The notes under the pieces are model-generated. The model searched no databases and had not been told where the DNA came from. It worked only from the letters and a program-made list of their open reading frames with translations. The position numbers were made by a program, and so were the translations under genes. A stretch of DNA of 64,000 nucleotides from Rhynchonema sp. JSB1_4 (Eukaryota; Nematoda; Chromadorea; Monhysterida; Xyalidae): contig JASAMV010003812.1 of assembly GCA_030248065.1 (NCBI GenBank), positions 45,475 through 109,474 on the forward strand. The letters run 5' to 3'. Below are positions 23,542-33,951 of this stretch, one piece after another; within the stretch, counting starts at the first letter, position 1, and each line of letters opens with the position of its first letter.

Positions 23542-26500
23542 TCACTCTTCATCACTGTCAGACTCCTCTTCATACGCCTTCAACTGATCGGTAGCAAACG
23601 AGTCGTAGTCGAACTTTCCGGCATCAGGATCAACTTCGATGTTCTGGAAAACTCCTGTCTCGTTCTTTTAAATTTTTAATGACCAGGTTGTTGGCAGTAT
23701 TGGAACGTTAGACACTTTTTTGTTCTTAATTCCGAGTTTTTAATGCAACCTTCAAGAAAAGTTAAAACGTTGAACCGGAAAGACAAACCGGATCGTCCAT
23801 ATCGTCGCTTCCTTGTGTCGGTGGCCTAATTGCAATCGAAGGTGCGGGTTCGGGCATCTTTTTTGTTTTCGGCATGCCCTTTTTCGGCGTCACCGTGATT
23901 TTGCCCGTTTCCGGCCGATCGCTGTGGTTAAATATCTCATCATCGTTGTCGCGCGCTCGTGACTTGCGGATGAGGGGTTGATTGGCCGGTGCACGAACCT
24001 GTGCAGAAATGTGGGGAACAGAAATAGAGATGTGGTCATAGAATGCGACTTACTGGGTTGTCTGGTGGTTTCGGTGGCCGTTTGTCCACGATCTCTGGTG
24101 ACTTTCCTGCAAATTTAGAGAGCCTCGGCTTAATGAAAATGAGAACAATGTAATACAAGAAAGAAAAATGCCCCAAGGGGCACAAAAGAAATATGGTTCC
24201 CTGGCTGACTGGCATAAAAGAACGATACTAGCTTGCACCACTTTGCTGATGGTTCATTAGGCGCTGGAATAAACGTAAGTGTGTTCTGAGCTGTTTGATA
24301 CCGAACAGTAGACATTGAACCATATTCCCGGCGCGTGCTGTCTTGCCACCAGAGACACAGGGCACGGAGATATTGAAAGATTGCAATATTCTCATTATTT
24401 CTCTCCTTGTTGAACCATCGTGCGCAGCCGAAGACTGCACAGTTACCGTCGTGAGGTTGAAAAGAAGAAACAGTTGCCTAAATACGTATGTGGGTTTGCA
24501 CGAAAGTTTCGATATCGGCTGGGTGTTGGTTCAAAAGAGTTCGCGCCGGGAATATGGTTCAATGTCTACTGTTCGGTATCAAACAGCTCAGAACACACTT
24601 ACGTTTATTCCAGCGCCTAATGAAACATCAGCAAAGTGGTGCAAGCTAGTATCGTTCTTTTATGCCAGTCAGCCAGGGAACCATATTTCTTTTATGCCCC
24701 TTGGGGCATTTTTCTTTCTTGTGTCGTTCTTTTATATCGCGCAAGCGCCAAACAGAGAACCCGGATAAATCAGGCACAGAAAGTTTTCAGTTCCGGCAAG
24801 CAATGGTTCTAACACCAAGAAAATGTCGACCATCAGACTTTTCTCAAGTAATGAACGCACATGAGCGCAATGAGGTGTGGGGGTTAGTTTAAGGATGCTG
24901 TACTTTTTGGCAGGATATATGAGTCGGTGGTTATCGTGACATAAGGCCAATTTTGTGTTTCGATTTCACTATGGGGTTCTAACAATGGAGACACGCTTGT
25001 GTCTGCGTCTTCACCCACCACTGAAACAAAACCAACGCAGTGCCCCACGCGCATGTCCATGCTTTTGAGGAACATGGTAACTTGTCAAGTTATTTATTTT
25101 TTTTAATTTACCGCCAGGTATGTATTTGACACCCTAGGTACCATCATTTATAGCGCACTGATTGCGCATCGTCTCAGAGAATGGCACTTGTTGGTTTAGT
25201 ACCAAGCAAAGCTGTGCAATGAACTTCCATGCAACCTGTCCCTTCAGCTTCAGCAACGAAATAAGTGTCAAACATCAGTCTCCAGATTGCTTTGGTGTTG
25301 GCCGCTGCATCTGATCTTGGATTCAATGTTACGTAAAAACTACTATTTAACTTTCCCACGAAAGTCAAATTATACATGCGGAAAAAGCTTCGAATGTTAG
25401 AGAGCAACAGCAATTTTAATTAACAAGTTGATATCTTGTGGGTATTTTATCATGAATGACATCACAGCGCATAAACTGCGAACCGCACCTGTGCTCAATA
25501 ATTAATCTCAAATAAAAACACGAAAAAAACTGAAAAATGTTACCCAGAATTCATTAAAAGTTAGTAAGATAAAACAAAGTTAGCTGCGCGCGTGAATGTT
25601 TGAACCCGCGGCCTTTCATCTTCAGTGCTGCGCGTTATACCGCTCGGACATCGCTTCGCCAATCTCCTTCACAAGCTTTACTACATATGTATAGTCCCAC
25701 AACAACTAACGCAGAATTTATGGCAGTCAATCTGCCTGATCCGTAAAGCGGAAAACGTGCGCGCTCGCTTCAGACATGAAAATTGGAATGGTTCGACTGG
25801 GGGTTACGGTAGCATGCAAAAGACCGCGAAAGAAAGAAAGAGAAAAAGAAGTGGCCAAAGTATGAATTTTTCTGCATAACGACACAAAAGTGGGCAATCA
25901 TATGAAAAGGCTGCCAGCCAAAAATTGAAAAAAAACTTTTTGAAGGCACCGAAGTGTTGAATAAGCCGATTCTGAAGGTGAAGAAGAAGGAAGAAAAGAA
26001 AAAGAAAAAACAGGTCTGCGAGCTTCCGGTCTAAAACCGGGCAAGCTTATCGCTGGATTTTCCGCTTTACCAATCAGGCAGTGTGGCTGCCATAAATTCT
26101 GCGTTAGCTGTTGCTGGATTATAACTACGCGTGCATTGCTGCATTGCCTGTTGTGCTGGCTGCCTGTGTGTGTGTGCTGGCTGCCTGCCTGTGTGTGTGT
26201 GCTGGCTGGCTGGCTGTGTGTTGTGGGTAATACATTGTGCGCTTTATCAATCAGGCAACTGCGTAGCGTGCACTAATGCATTGTTGTGTGTGTCTGAGCG
26301 TCCATTATGGCTCTTTTTGAGCTGAAAAACATTTAACCAATTGGAATTAATATATGTTTGACGTAACAACGATTAAAAACACATATAACCGCTGATTTTG
26401 GCTTTAGAACCATACTTTCTGTACAAAAAGTCATGGTCTGGAACCGTTCATTCTAAAAGTTACGAACTCGGCGATAGCACCACCGTGTTTCTCGAGTGCG

Positions 26501-29038
26501 AAAACCACATAAACAACTTTAATAGTTCTGGTAACCCAACTTTTCGGCGAAATTTTACTTCGGGAAGCACACTTTACATACAAAAAGTCGTGGTCATGGT
26601 CTGGAACCGGTCTCAGTCGTGGAGTTACGAAGTCAGCGATAGCACCATCGTGTTTCTCGTGTGCGAAAACCCTATATGCGATATTAACATTTCTGGTGTT
26701 CAGTAACGTCTGGGCCCTGACTACTCTTTTGTGGAAAAAAAGGGAAAGAACGTTTTTACAAAAATTTCAACTGTATCTTGCCCGCGATCGCGCGAGTGGG
26801 CACGCAGCGGAATGAAATTTTGTGTGGACCTAGAAGTCCACGCCGTACAAGTTGTGTGCAAGTTTGGGCTTCTCAAGTTAAGTCTTGTGAAAATGGCGTG
26901 AGTTTAAATTTTTCAACTCACGCAATATAAGGAATCAACCATATGTCGCTTAGCATTACCATGCTAGCTCCGATAGTTGTCGCACCTTTCGGCAATCGAT
27001 CCTCCGCTTCGTCGTAATTGAAGAGCTCCTCATCCTCATCGCGTTCGCGTCGTTTTCGCACAGTTTCAAAGTTGTTGCTTGAGCGTACCTGCAAGCACAT
27101 TACATATCTAGTACATCACGTATGCATTCTTCGTGACATATCATCCTCACCCAAAAGCCGACTAACAAGTTCATCCGGTGCATCCTCCGGTGACGTGGGC
27201 GGTGTCTCGTCATACCGTTGTCGATGTCGTCTCGGTGGCGTCGTGCCCCTGACCGGCGGTGTGATCTGCCGGGGCGAATTGTCGCTGTTTCGAATGGCGG
27301 CTAATCGTCGCTCCTTCTTCTCCCTCGCCATCTGACTCTCCATTTCGCGTCGACTTTCGGCCGTCTGCTGCCTCAACACGGCCCAGACGAGTGCGTTCTG
27401 CTGTTTGCTCACTCCGACACGCATCAGACCCCAATCGACCACTTCGAAAGTGTCGTCTTGCAGGAAGATCAGATCGCGAGCGTGGCCTTTGCCGGCAAAT
27501 GCGCCAATAATCCCTCCACTTCCGTTCTTGCTCGCCAACTCAAAGCCCATTCGTACGCCATGTACATCGTTGGCCAGTTGATCGAGAAATTGATCTTTAC
27601 TGTCACCGTTGGCTGTATCCATTGTCATCAACTTTTGATGCACTGATTTGGCGATTTCGGCCCACGTCTGGTCCCAAGGCTCGGTATCGCCCGGATGGAT
27701 GCCGCATTGGTCTTGGAGGAACTGTTGCGCTTCGCCTTTCTCGTACAGGAAACTGTATGGCGGTTCGTCTTGACTTAGATCGCGTTTCGGGTCCCGGACG
27801 ATCGGTTCCAAGTCGTTGGTGTTGTGGTGCACAATCTGTGTCAGTTTGAGCGGCTGTTCGAACTCAACACGGAACACGTCGCGTGTGGCCTGTTTGTTGT
27901 GGGCCATGTTGAAGTCACCGATGATGATCCATTTCTTGTCCATGTCCAACGTACGTCGTATTTCGGTCAACACTTTCTCCTGCTCCAGCTGCCCGAACGC
28001 ACTTGCCGGTCGGAGGAGCACTTTTGATTTTCGGGGACTTTTCTCCGGGTTGCTCTTGTCGTCCGACTTTGTCTTGTGCCGCGCGTCGCCCACAAACACG
28101 GCGGCGACGCCGATGTCACGATTGTCGATCAATCGTAATCGATACTGATCGATTCGTAGCACATAGTCCTTGCCTCCGTGTGTCAACTGGATCTCCGACG
28201 ATCGCGTGCTCACTGGCTCAACATCAGCATTCGCTTCCTCCATCTCAGTCTTCTTGATGTAGACCACAATGCCGCCCCTCGCCTGTTCACAACTCATGTA
28301 CATCTCGTACGTCGGTTGCATCTCAAAGTACGCTTCCAAATCGGTGCTGTACTCGTCCTTGACCGTCTTACGGTACATGTCGGTGTCGCTGTGCGTGACA
28401 ATCAACAGATCCGGACATCGTTCGTAAAGGATCTGATAGATTTCGTAGCGACTGCGAAACAGACCCTCGACGGTTACAGTAGCGAATACGAGCGCCTTGT
28501 GCCCATCGCGATGATGCAGTGCTGGTTTGTACAGACACAACCGACTGGTCACCTCTTCGACCGCTTCTATGCCTTCGTAGATGTACATGTTGTGCATGTC
28601 GTCATTGTAGTCCCGGGCGTAGCAAGTGCCGCTGCAGTAGTAGCGCGGGTTGACCAGGGTTTGCGGGAAGGTGAGCTCGTCCTGTTTGGTATGCTGAAAC
28701 ATTCTCTTTGTCTCGTGGGACTTTTCGCCTTTCTCCTTCACGTCACTGCACATCCACGGACGACTGGTGGTCTTTGGACTGGCCGTCTTCGGATCAGCCA
28801 GATGCGCCCAATTCTTGCAGGCCTCATGAGCGCATTTCACCATTTGGCTCTTGCCACCGGCTCTGTGACACACGAAACACGTGTGTTGCTCTTCATTTGG
28901 GTCGGGGGTTTTCGATCGAGGAGTGGATGACTTGCTGCCACCGCTGCGTCGTTTCTTGGACGAAGATCGGGCCCCGTTATTCTTGTTTGAAGTGGCGGAC
29001 GGTGAGCTGTTGCGACGAGGCGATGGTTTTGAAGACAT
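23542..29038 (-). CDS. PHD-like/EEP-like family member C
   Basis: Exons: 27167-29038, 26960-27088, 23789-23998, 23542-23643, all phase 0. The ATG at 29038 is chosen because the upstream extension begins with TTG. Exon 1 encodes a Ser/Lys/Arg-rich N-terminus, a C4HC3-like finger (CFVCHR, KCAHEACKNWAH, MCSDVK, YYCSGTCY) and the EEP-like domain: GLFRSRYEIYQIL, GGIVVYIKK, KKWIIIGDFNMAHN, ARDLIFLQ, VVDWGLMRVGVSKQQN. The exon ends with a basic stretch and ETPPTSPEDAPDEL. Exon 2 is highly charged (RKRRERDEDEELFNYDEAED). Exon 3 has PAPSIAIRPPTQGSDD, shared with B. Exon 4 has GKFDYDSFATDQLKAYEEES, then an acidic end. A 2.96-kb intron (23999-26959) carries a long foldback, a MITE and a tRNA-like remnant. 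It is the most complete of the three similar copies. Function unknown. Confidence 0.75.
24155..24722. repeat. Foldback element: 181-bp near-perfect inverted repeat, 206-bp loop
   Basis: 24155-24335 is the reverse complement of 24542-24722 with about two mismatches by eye; the spacer is 24336-24541. It lies in the long intron of paralogue C and ends at CTTGT/ACAAG. There is no coding capacity and no clear target duplication. It could be a foldback transposon or a local inverted duplication; when transcribed it would form an almost perfect double-stranded RNA hairpin. Confidence 0.93.
25573..25660 (-). other. Degenerate tRNA-like sequence (pseudo-tRNA or SINE head)
   Basis: Read on the minus strand, GTCCGAGCGGTATAACGC resembles a class II tRNA D-arm/A box, CACTGAAGATG an anticodon region, and CGCGGGTTCAAAC a B box. 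The arms do not pair well, so a functional tRNA is unlikely. Confidence 0.4.
25693..26120. mobile_element. MITE-like element, copy 1 (about 428 bp)
   Basis: The ends are inverted repeats of about 60 bases: AGTCC, CAACAACTAACGCAGAATTT, ATGGCAG, CTGCCTGATCC, AAAGCGGAAAA at the left, mirrored at the right by TTTTCCGCTTTACC, ATCAGGCAG, CTGCCATAAATTCTGCGTTA and GGATT. The interior is A/G-rich (AAGAAGAAGGAAGAAAAG) and non-coding. The same element occurs inverted at 56133-56656. A possible TA target duplication fits this copy. It lies in an intron of paralogue C. Confidence 0.85.
26405..26706 (+). repeat. Tandem duplication of about 160 bp with an open frame
   Basis: Two diverged copies (about 26405-26545 and 26565-26706) share ACAAAAAGTC, TGGTCTGGAACCG, AGTTACGAA, GCGATAGCACCA and GTGTTTCTCG. 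A 102-codon + strand frame spans both in the same phase, with the repeated peptide GDSTTVFLECEN / SDSTIVFLVCEN. It lies inside an intron of paralogue C on the opposite strand. No known domain was recognised, so coding is doubtful. Confidence 0.6.
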
Positions 29039-29866
29039 ATTGTTCAATTTGTTGCTCTGTCACTTTTCGGTTTCACTGAAAATTGGAACAAACAGGTACG
29101 TAATTAAAGCTCTGGATTCAAAACGTATGCAAACTGATCCTGACAGGGGTAGCTGTAATGACGTGAGCTCGTTCCAACCAGTAAAGCAAGCATGTGTTAC
29201 ATTGATGTGCAAGTTAAGGGCATCAAACTATACACAAACATTTGGCTGTCCAAAAAAACCGATACTGACTCCATGACTACCAAACGCTGTGTGTGCTTCT
29301 GGACTTGCGTTATAGTTAACATGCGTATGAGCCGACCGTTGCAAAAACAACGACAGCAACCTGGATTGGATGGAAGGCCTGGGTGAAATCGATATTCCTG
29401 GAATGGGATGTAGGTGGAGGGCACGGATACACCGCTTGTGACATTAGTGAACTTTATTTCAATTGAAAGCAGCATATCGTCCATAAACATTATTATCTGA
29501 CAAAATGACTGACACGATCTGGAAAAGGCATTATGGTTAATCCCAAAACCCGAGCTAGAAATAAAACAGCCATAATAATGACACAATAATCTAACCATTA
29601 TGGTAATAAATCTAGAGCTGAAGCAGAAGTAAAGAAAAATATGGAACCCGATTTCCGAAACAGCGGTGAGGTTCAGATTGCTGTGGAACGTAAATGGTAG
29701 AATTATTAAGTCATGAATGTACCTAGAGAAGGACAAAAAGGCCTGGTTTTTGTCAAATAGTGCACATATTGTATGAAGTTATTTAAGGCCGTCTGGAAAC
29801 GTTATCACAATAAACTATAAACATTCAATGCAGTATCAATCACAAAACATCAATTAAAGTGATGAG
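29039..29866. other. Spacer between paralogues C and D
   Basis: Roughly 830 bases holding the promoter of C and the 3' UTR of D. A 179-codon minus-strand frame (29197-29736) is hydrophobic and of no recognisable family; it is treated as chance. Confidence 0.45.
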
Positions 29867-32800
29867 TTACTCTTTGTCCTTGGGTTCAAGAATGTATTTG
29901 GCATCGGCCACCAGGCTGCTTCGTCGATTCAACGACGGTTTCTTGTATTCGAACGGCGACGGACCGTCCAATCCATCGTCGGTCTCCGTCTCGTACGTGT
30001 GATCCGTGCGTTCGCTCGCACTTGAACGATCGGTGATCACACCTGTGATGAGCAGGAGGAGTTGAGATCTACACAGATCGAATTAGATCAGTGGCCGAAT
30101 GTGTGATAGGACAATTATGCGCTTCACGTGTACTGTGTACGCTCCGCTTGTCTGAACAACTCCGATCAATAAGCTAAAACACGGTGCATTTTGCCTATTT
30201 TCTAAGAACTACGATCAACTGCTAGCGGACTGAGCAACACCAAAACGTCATGTTCACTCAGCGTTCCGTTCTCGTGAAGGGGCGGTTAACTGGAGTATCA
30301 ATTTCCGTGGTTAATTCGTCAACACCCAATGGAGCATGGCATTCTAGTGATGCTCTATCTAGCTTAGCTCACATTCAACGTCTCAGAGTTGAGCTCTTTG
30401 CCGTGGAAACGTTGCTACAGTCAATATTCATCACAAACCGGCCGGTTTCGATTCACAGAATTCATCATCATTATCGTCCAAATGTGCGTCATTCTTCACC
30501 GATCGTATTTCAATGACCGAATCCACCGACGAAGTGCTGGACACGCGTTCACGCATCTCGCTGATTGGCTCGTCCAACACGATCACGTTCGGGTGATTAC
30601 GGGGAGTGGTTTGGTCGTCGTTGGTGTTGTTGCTGTTGGGTGACGCTGGAATTGGATTGAAAGTTAAATAAAACAATCTACACATAATCACGATTGACTT
30701 AATCCAACGTTTATTGGCTCGTGGAGTGTAAGGTTGCCCGACGCCATCACTCGCCCAACTGGCTCGCGGCGAAACCGACTGATGACCTGATGAGAAAACA
30801 TTTTGAAGTGAGAGATCAACTGCTGTGCTTGATACAAGCATTGGGTCCGTCTCACCTCCCAGATCGACCTCAATGAATCCGCTCGACCCACTATTGTCAC
30901 TACATTGACTGTTCTGCTTGGTCCTCGACGACCGTTCAGGTGCGAATTTGTACTCTTTTATCTCCGGCACATCAGACATGTCAATCAGCGCCCAATTGCA
31001 CTGATGTAGCAGATCTGGCTCGGTCTCCTCAAGCTCGGACTTGGTCTCGTCCGTGTTGTTGTCTACGGTCGATCTTGGTTTCTGCACGGGCGCCAACTGA
31101 CCCCAGTCAACCGTGCGCAGATGGTGATCTCTAAAATGGTACATGACATATTGTAATTTTTTATAACTAAAGTAAAAATAGCGTAACAAAAACAAACCGT
31201 CCACCGATGAACATGAGATCAACGCACGATCCCGGCCCACTGAACGGTGCGTAGTCAGCCAGTCGGAAACCCTGTCTGAATGCTTGCAGATGTTGCTGGA
31301 TGCCGTGCCACTCATCGCCATCGCCCACATCCTGAAATTCATTGAAATGTGTGTGTCGGAGTTGAGATTTAAAAGTAATGCGCCGATTTTAATCAAAGAT
31401 CCGCCACATCACCAGCGGTGGTAAACGTATGTACTTGGGCGACTATCGGTATTAAAAGAACCAGGATTCTCTGTCAGGTATATACATCATGAAGATGTGA
31501 GAATATTTTGCATGCAACAAGCGAACGTGAACCGAGCGAAGCAGCACGTGCCTGCAATTCAAGTGCAATCTGTCGCCAAGTGTTGTCCCACGAATTCACC
31601 GGAATGTACACGCCTCTGGATGTGAGGAATCGATGCAGCTGTTGGTCATGCTCGCTGCTCCGATACGGTTGGTCGGCGTCGTCAGCCTGATTCAAAAAGG
31701 GCAGTTTGGGTTAGAACATGCATTGGTCGGAGTTTAGTCTTGAGATTAGGCGTCCAACACCCCTAAGTGTTACAACATACAGCATGCCGTCATTCAATAT
31801 CAGTGATCGGCACCGGACATTTGTTGGGAAACGGGTTAAAGACCACGAAACCCGATAGAACTCCATATCAACACACCGGTACGCATGACGCCACGAACAC
31901 TTGGTCTGGCATACAAAACAAACATTCTAGAACAACAACAAATGGTCCGACAGAAACACAGGTAAAATGAGTACTCAAACTGAATATCGTCACCGATAGT
32001 TTTGACGTGATGAGACACTCATTCTTCACTCAGAACATCAAAGTCAAGCAAAAAACCATGCATTTTATCTCCACCGTAAAGCACGGCAAAGCATCTGTTT
32101 GGCACATATCGATTAAAGCACCGAACCTCGGTGGCATCCTTGACCGTATGCCTTGTGATGATCTGGTGCATCTTCAATGGTCGTTCCAGCTCAGTCTTGA
32201 ACGCATGTCTGACACTGCGTTGGTCGTACGTCATGTTGAAATTGCCGAACATGATCAGATTCGATCCACCCACGTGCAGCAGGGCATCGTCGGCGATACG
32301 GTAGAGTTTGAAGAGGATCTGGGAAACAAGGAGGCAGCGAATGTACAGTCTATCATCGTTGTTGTGCCATCATCGGGAACCGATACTTTCGGTCACCATG
32401 AAGAAGATTTACCACATAGAACGATAATCATGCTCATTGATGGATGCAGAAATAAATCGACATAAATTGACTGGAACACTACTAACCTTCTGTTGATTCT
32501 CGACACTTAATTGTTGGATTTCGATGGTTTTCGGCACGTTCGGATCATCCACCGGTTCCAGATCAGTCTGATTGCTCAATCCCACATCCTTGTCCGAGCC
32601 AGTACTGAACACATCATCGTCTTCGGCATCATCACTGCCTTCACCCTGATTATCAGGCAACAACGGGCTGTCCGGTGCCAGACTCGCATCATTGACATGC
32701 AGACCGACGACGGCGAAATTGCGTATCTTGTGTCGCACCGTGATTTGATTGATTGTGATCTTGTAATTTCGCGGCTGAAAACACGATTTTTTAAATTTGT

Positions 32801-33951
32801 TCGCTTTTTGGCGGTTTTTACGAAATTTTGTACCTCCATCTGTCCATCCGGCTGATGTTTCACCGTTAGCTCATAATCGTCTTGTTCCTCAATCTCAAAC
32901 AGTCGTCCCTTCAAGTACATGGCCACCCCAGCACCGCCGCCCTGTCCGCCGCGACTTTGCACAAATTGATAGTTGATGAAGTTGAAGTACTTTTCGAAGT
33001 CACTGTACGGATACTGGTTCTCGGCACGCAGATCACGCAGTTGATCCACACAACTATGAGTGAGTAGTAGAATGTCGAATTGATACTCATATAACAGGTC
33101 GTAGAGCTCGAAACGTGACGCCAACATGCAATCGACCTGGAATCGGAATGTGTTGGAAACTTGGTTTCAACCCGGTTACGGTGTCTAGGGCCTCCTACCC
33201 ATGGACAAGGACAACAAGAATCAATCGCCGTGACAAGATTTCAAGACCTGTTACACCGCGCGGGGGCACGAACTGAAACGTCAAAAAAAAGCAAGAAAAC
33301 TTGAGAGAAGACTCGTCACCTGCGCAGCAGCGACATAGAGCATTTCAGCTTCGGAGCTGCTGGGAATGGCGTACGGATAGGCAAAGTACCGTAACCCGTC
33401 CGACGAGATGTGCCACAGATTGCGAAGGAAATCCACAAAGCTCATCGCCGGGATGGTGGCGTTGTGGTAGTCGAGCTCGATTTTGTGGTGCTTGTCCCCT
33501 GTAGAAATTTTTGACATTGGGTAAAATCAATTGCAATTTTCTTTGCTATGCCGTAATTTACCCTTTCTCACTCCATGCATCTCATTCAGCGCATAGCATG
33601 TGCCGCTACAATAGTACTTCTTCTGGTCCTTCGGCGCGTAAACCTGCGGGGATGTTTCATTTAAAAGCAGATTCAAACTGATTCATTAAATGATTACCAT
33701 CATCGATGTCCCTACTGCACCTGTTTATTCTGACGATAGAAGTCCGAGCAATAGATCTTGCCATCAGTCTGGTCATATCGATGTGCATAATTGTCACACA
33801 GCGCGCGGCTGCATTTGATCAGATTGAAAATTTCCAAATTCGATTTTCGATTTTCCCCGCAAACGAAACATTTCGGTTCATCATCGTCGATGTGGTTGAG
33901 CGTGTCCACGATCGATTTACGGCGTGGTCGCTCAACGCGCTCGAAGGACAT
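29867..33951 (-). CDS. PHD-like/EEP-like family member D, divergent and intron-rich
   Basis: Exons by splice signals: 33721-33951, 33562-33643, 33320-33498, 32834-33136, 32487-32774, 32145-32318, about 31520-31686, 31198-31331, 31132 down to about 30706, about 30650-30439, 29867-30042. Exon 1 has the finger half CFVCGENR, KCSRALCDNYAHR, YCSDF; exon 2 has YYCSGTCY. Then LASRFELYDLLYEYQFDILL matches the GLFRSRYEIYQIL region of A-C, GGGAGVAMYLKG the GG-strand, and LIMFGNFNMTYDQ the GDFN strand with Asp replaced by Asn. CVDLMFIGGRDHH is followed by RTVDWGQL. A long Asp/Ser/Glu-rich C-terminus ends KYILEPKDKE. D keeps many introns inside the region that is one exon in A-C, so A-C may descend from a partly processed copy, or D gained introns. 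Donors for two exons are uncertain. Function unknown. Confidence 0.65.

Noticed and set aside
24054..24106. Possible extra exon of paralogue C encoding KSPEIVDKRPPKPPDNP
   Set aside because: It has AG and GT boundaries but is 53 bases long, and inserting it between the phase-0 exons would break the frame, so it is left out of the model.
25573..25660. Functional tRNA gene on the minus strand
   Set aside because: A- and B-box-like sequences are present, but acceptor, anticodon and T stems do not pair.
26131..26230. TGTGTGTGCTGGCTGCCTG repeats as a minisatellite gene or CRISPR-like array
   Set aside because: It is a short imperfect simple repeat without regular spacers.
19076..28930. Long + strand frames such as 19076-19561, 21879-22370 and 28178-28930
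   Set aside because: They are antisense shadows of the long, biased-codon first exons of paralogues A-C.
17889..33951. Paralogues A-D as intact LINE retrotransposons
   Set aside because: No reverse transcriptase motif, poly-A tail or target duplication was found, and the genes are tandem and spliced rather than dispersed.
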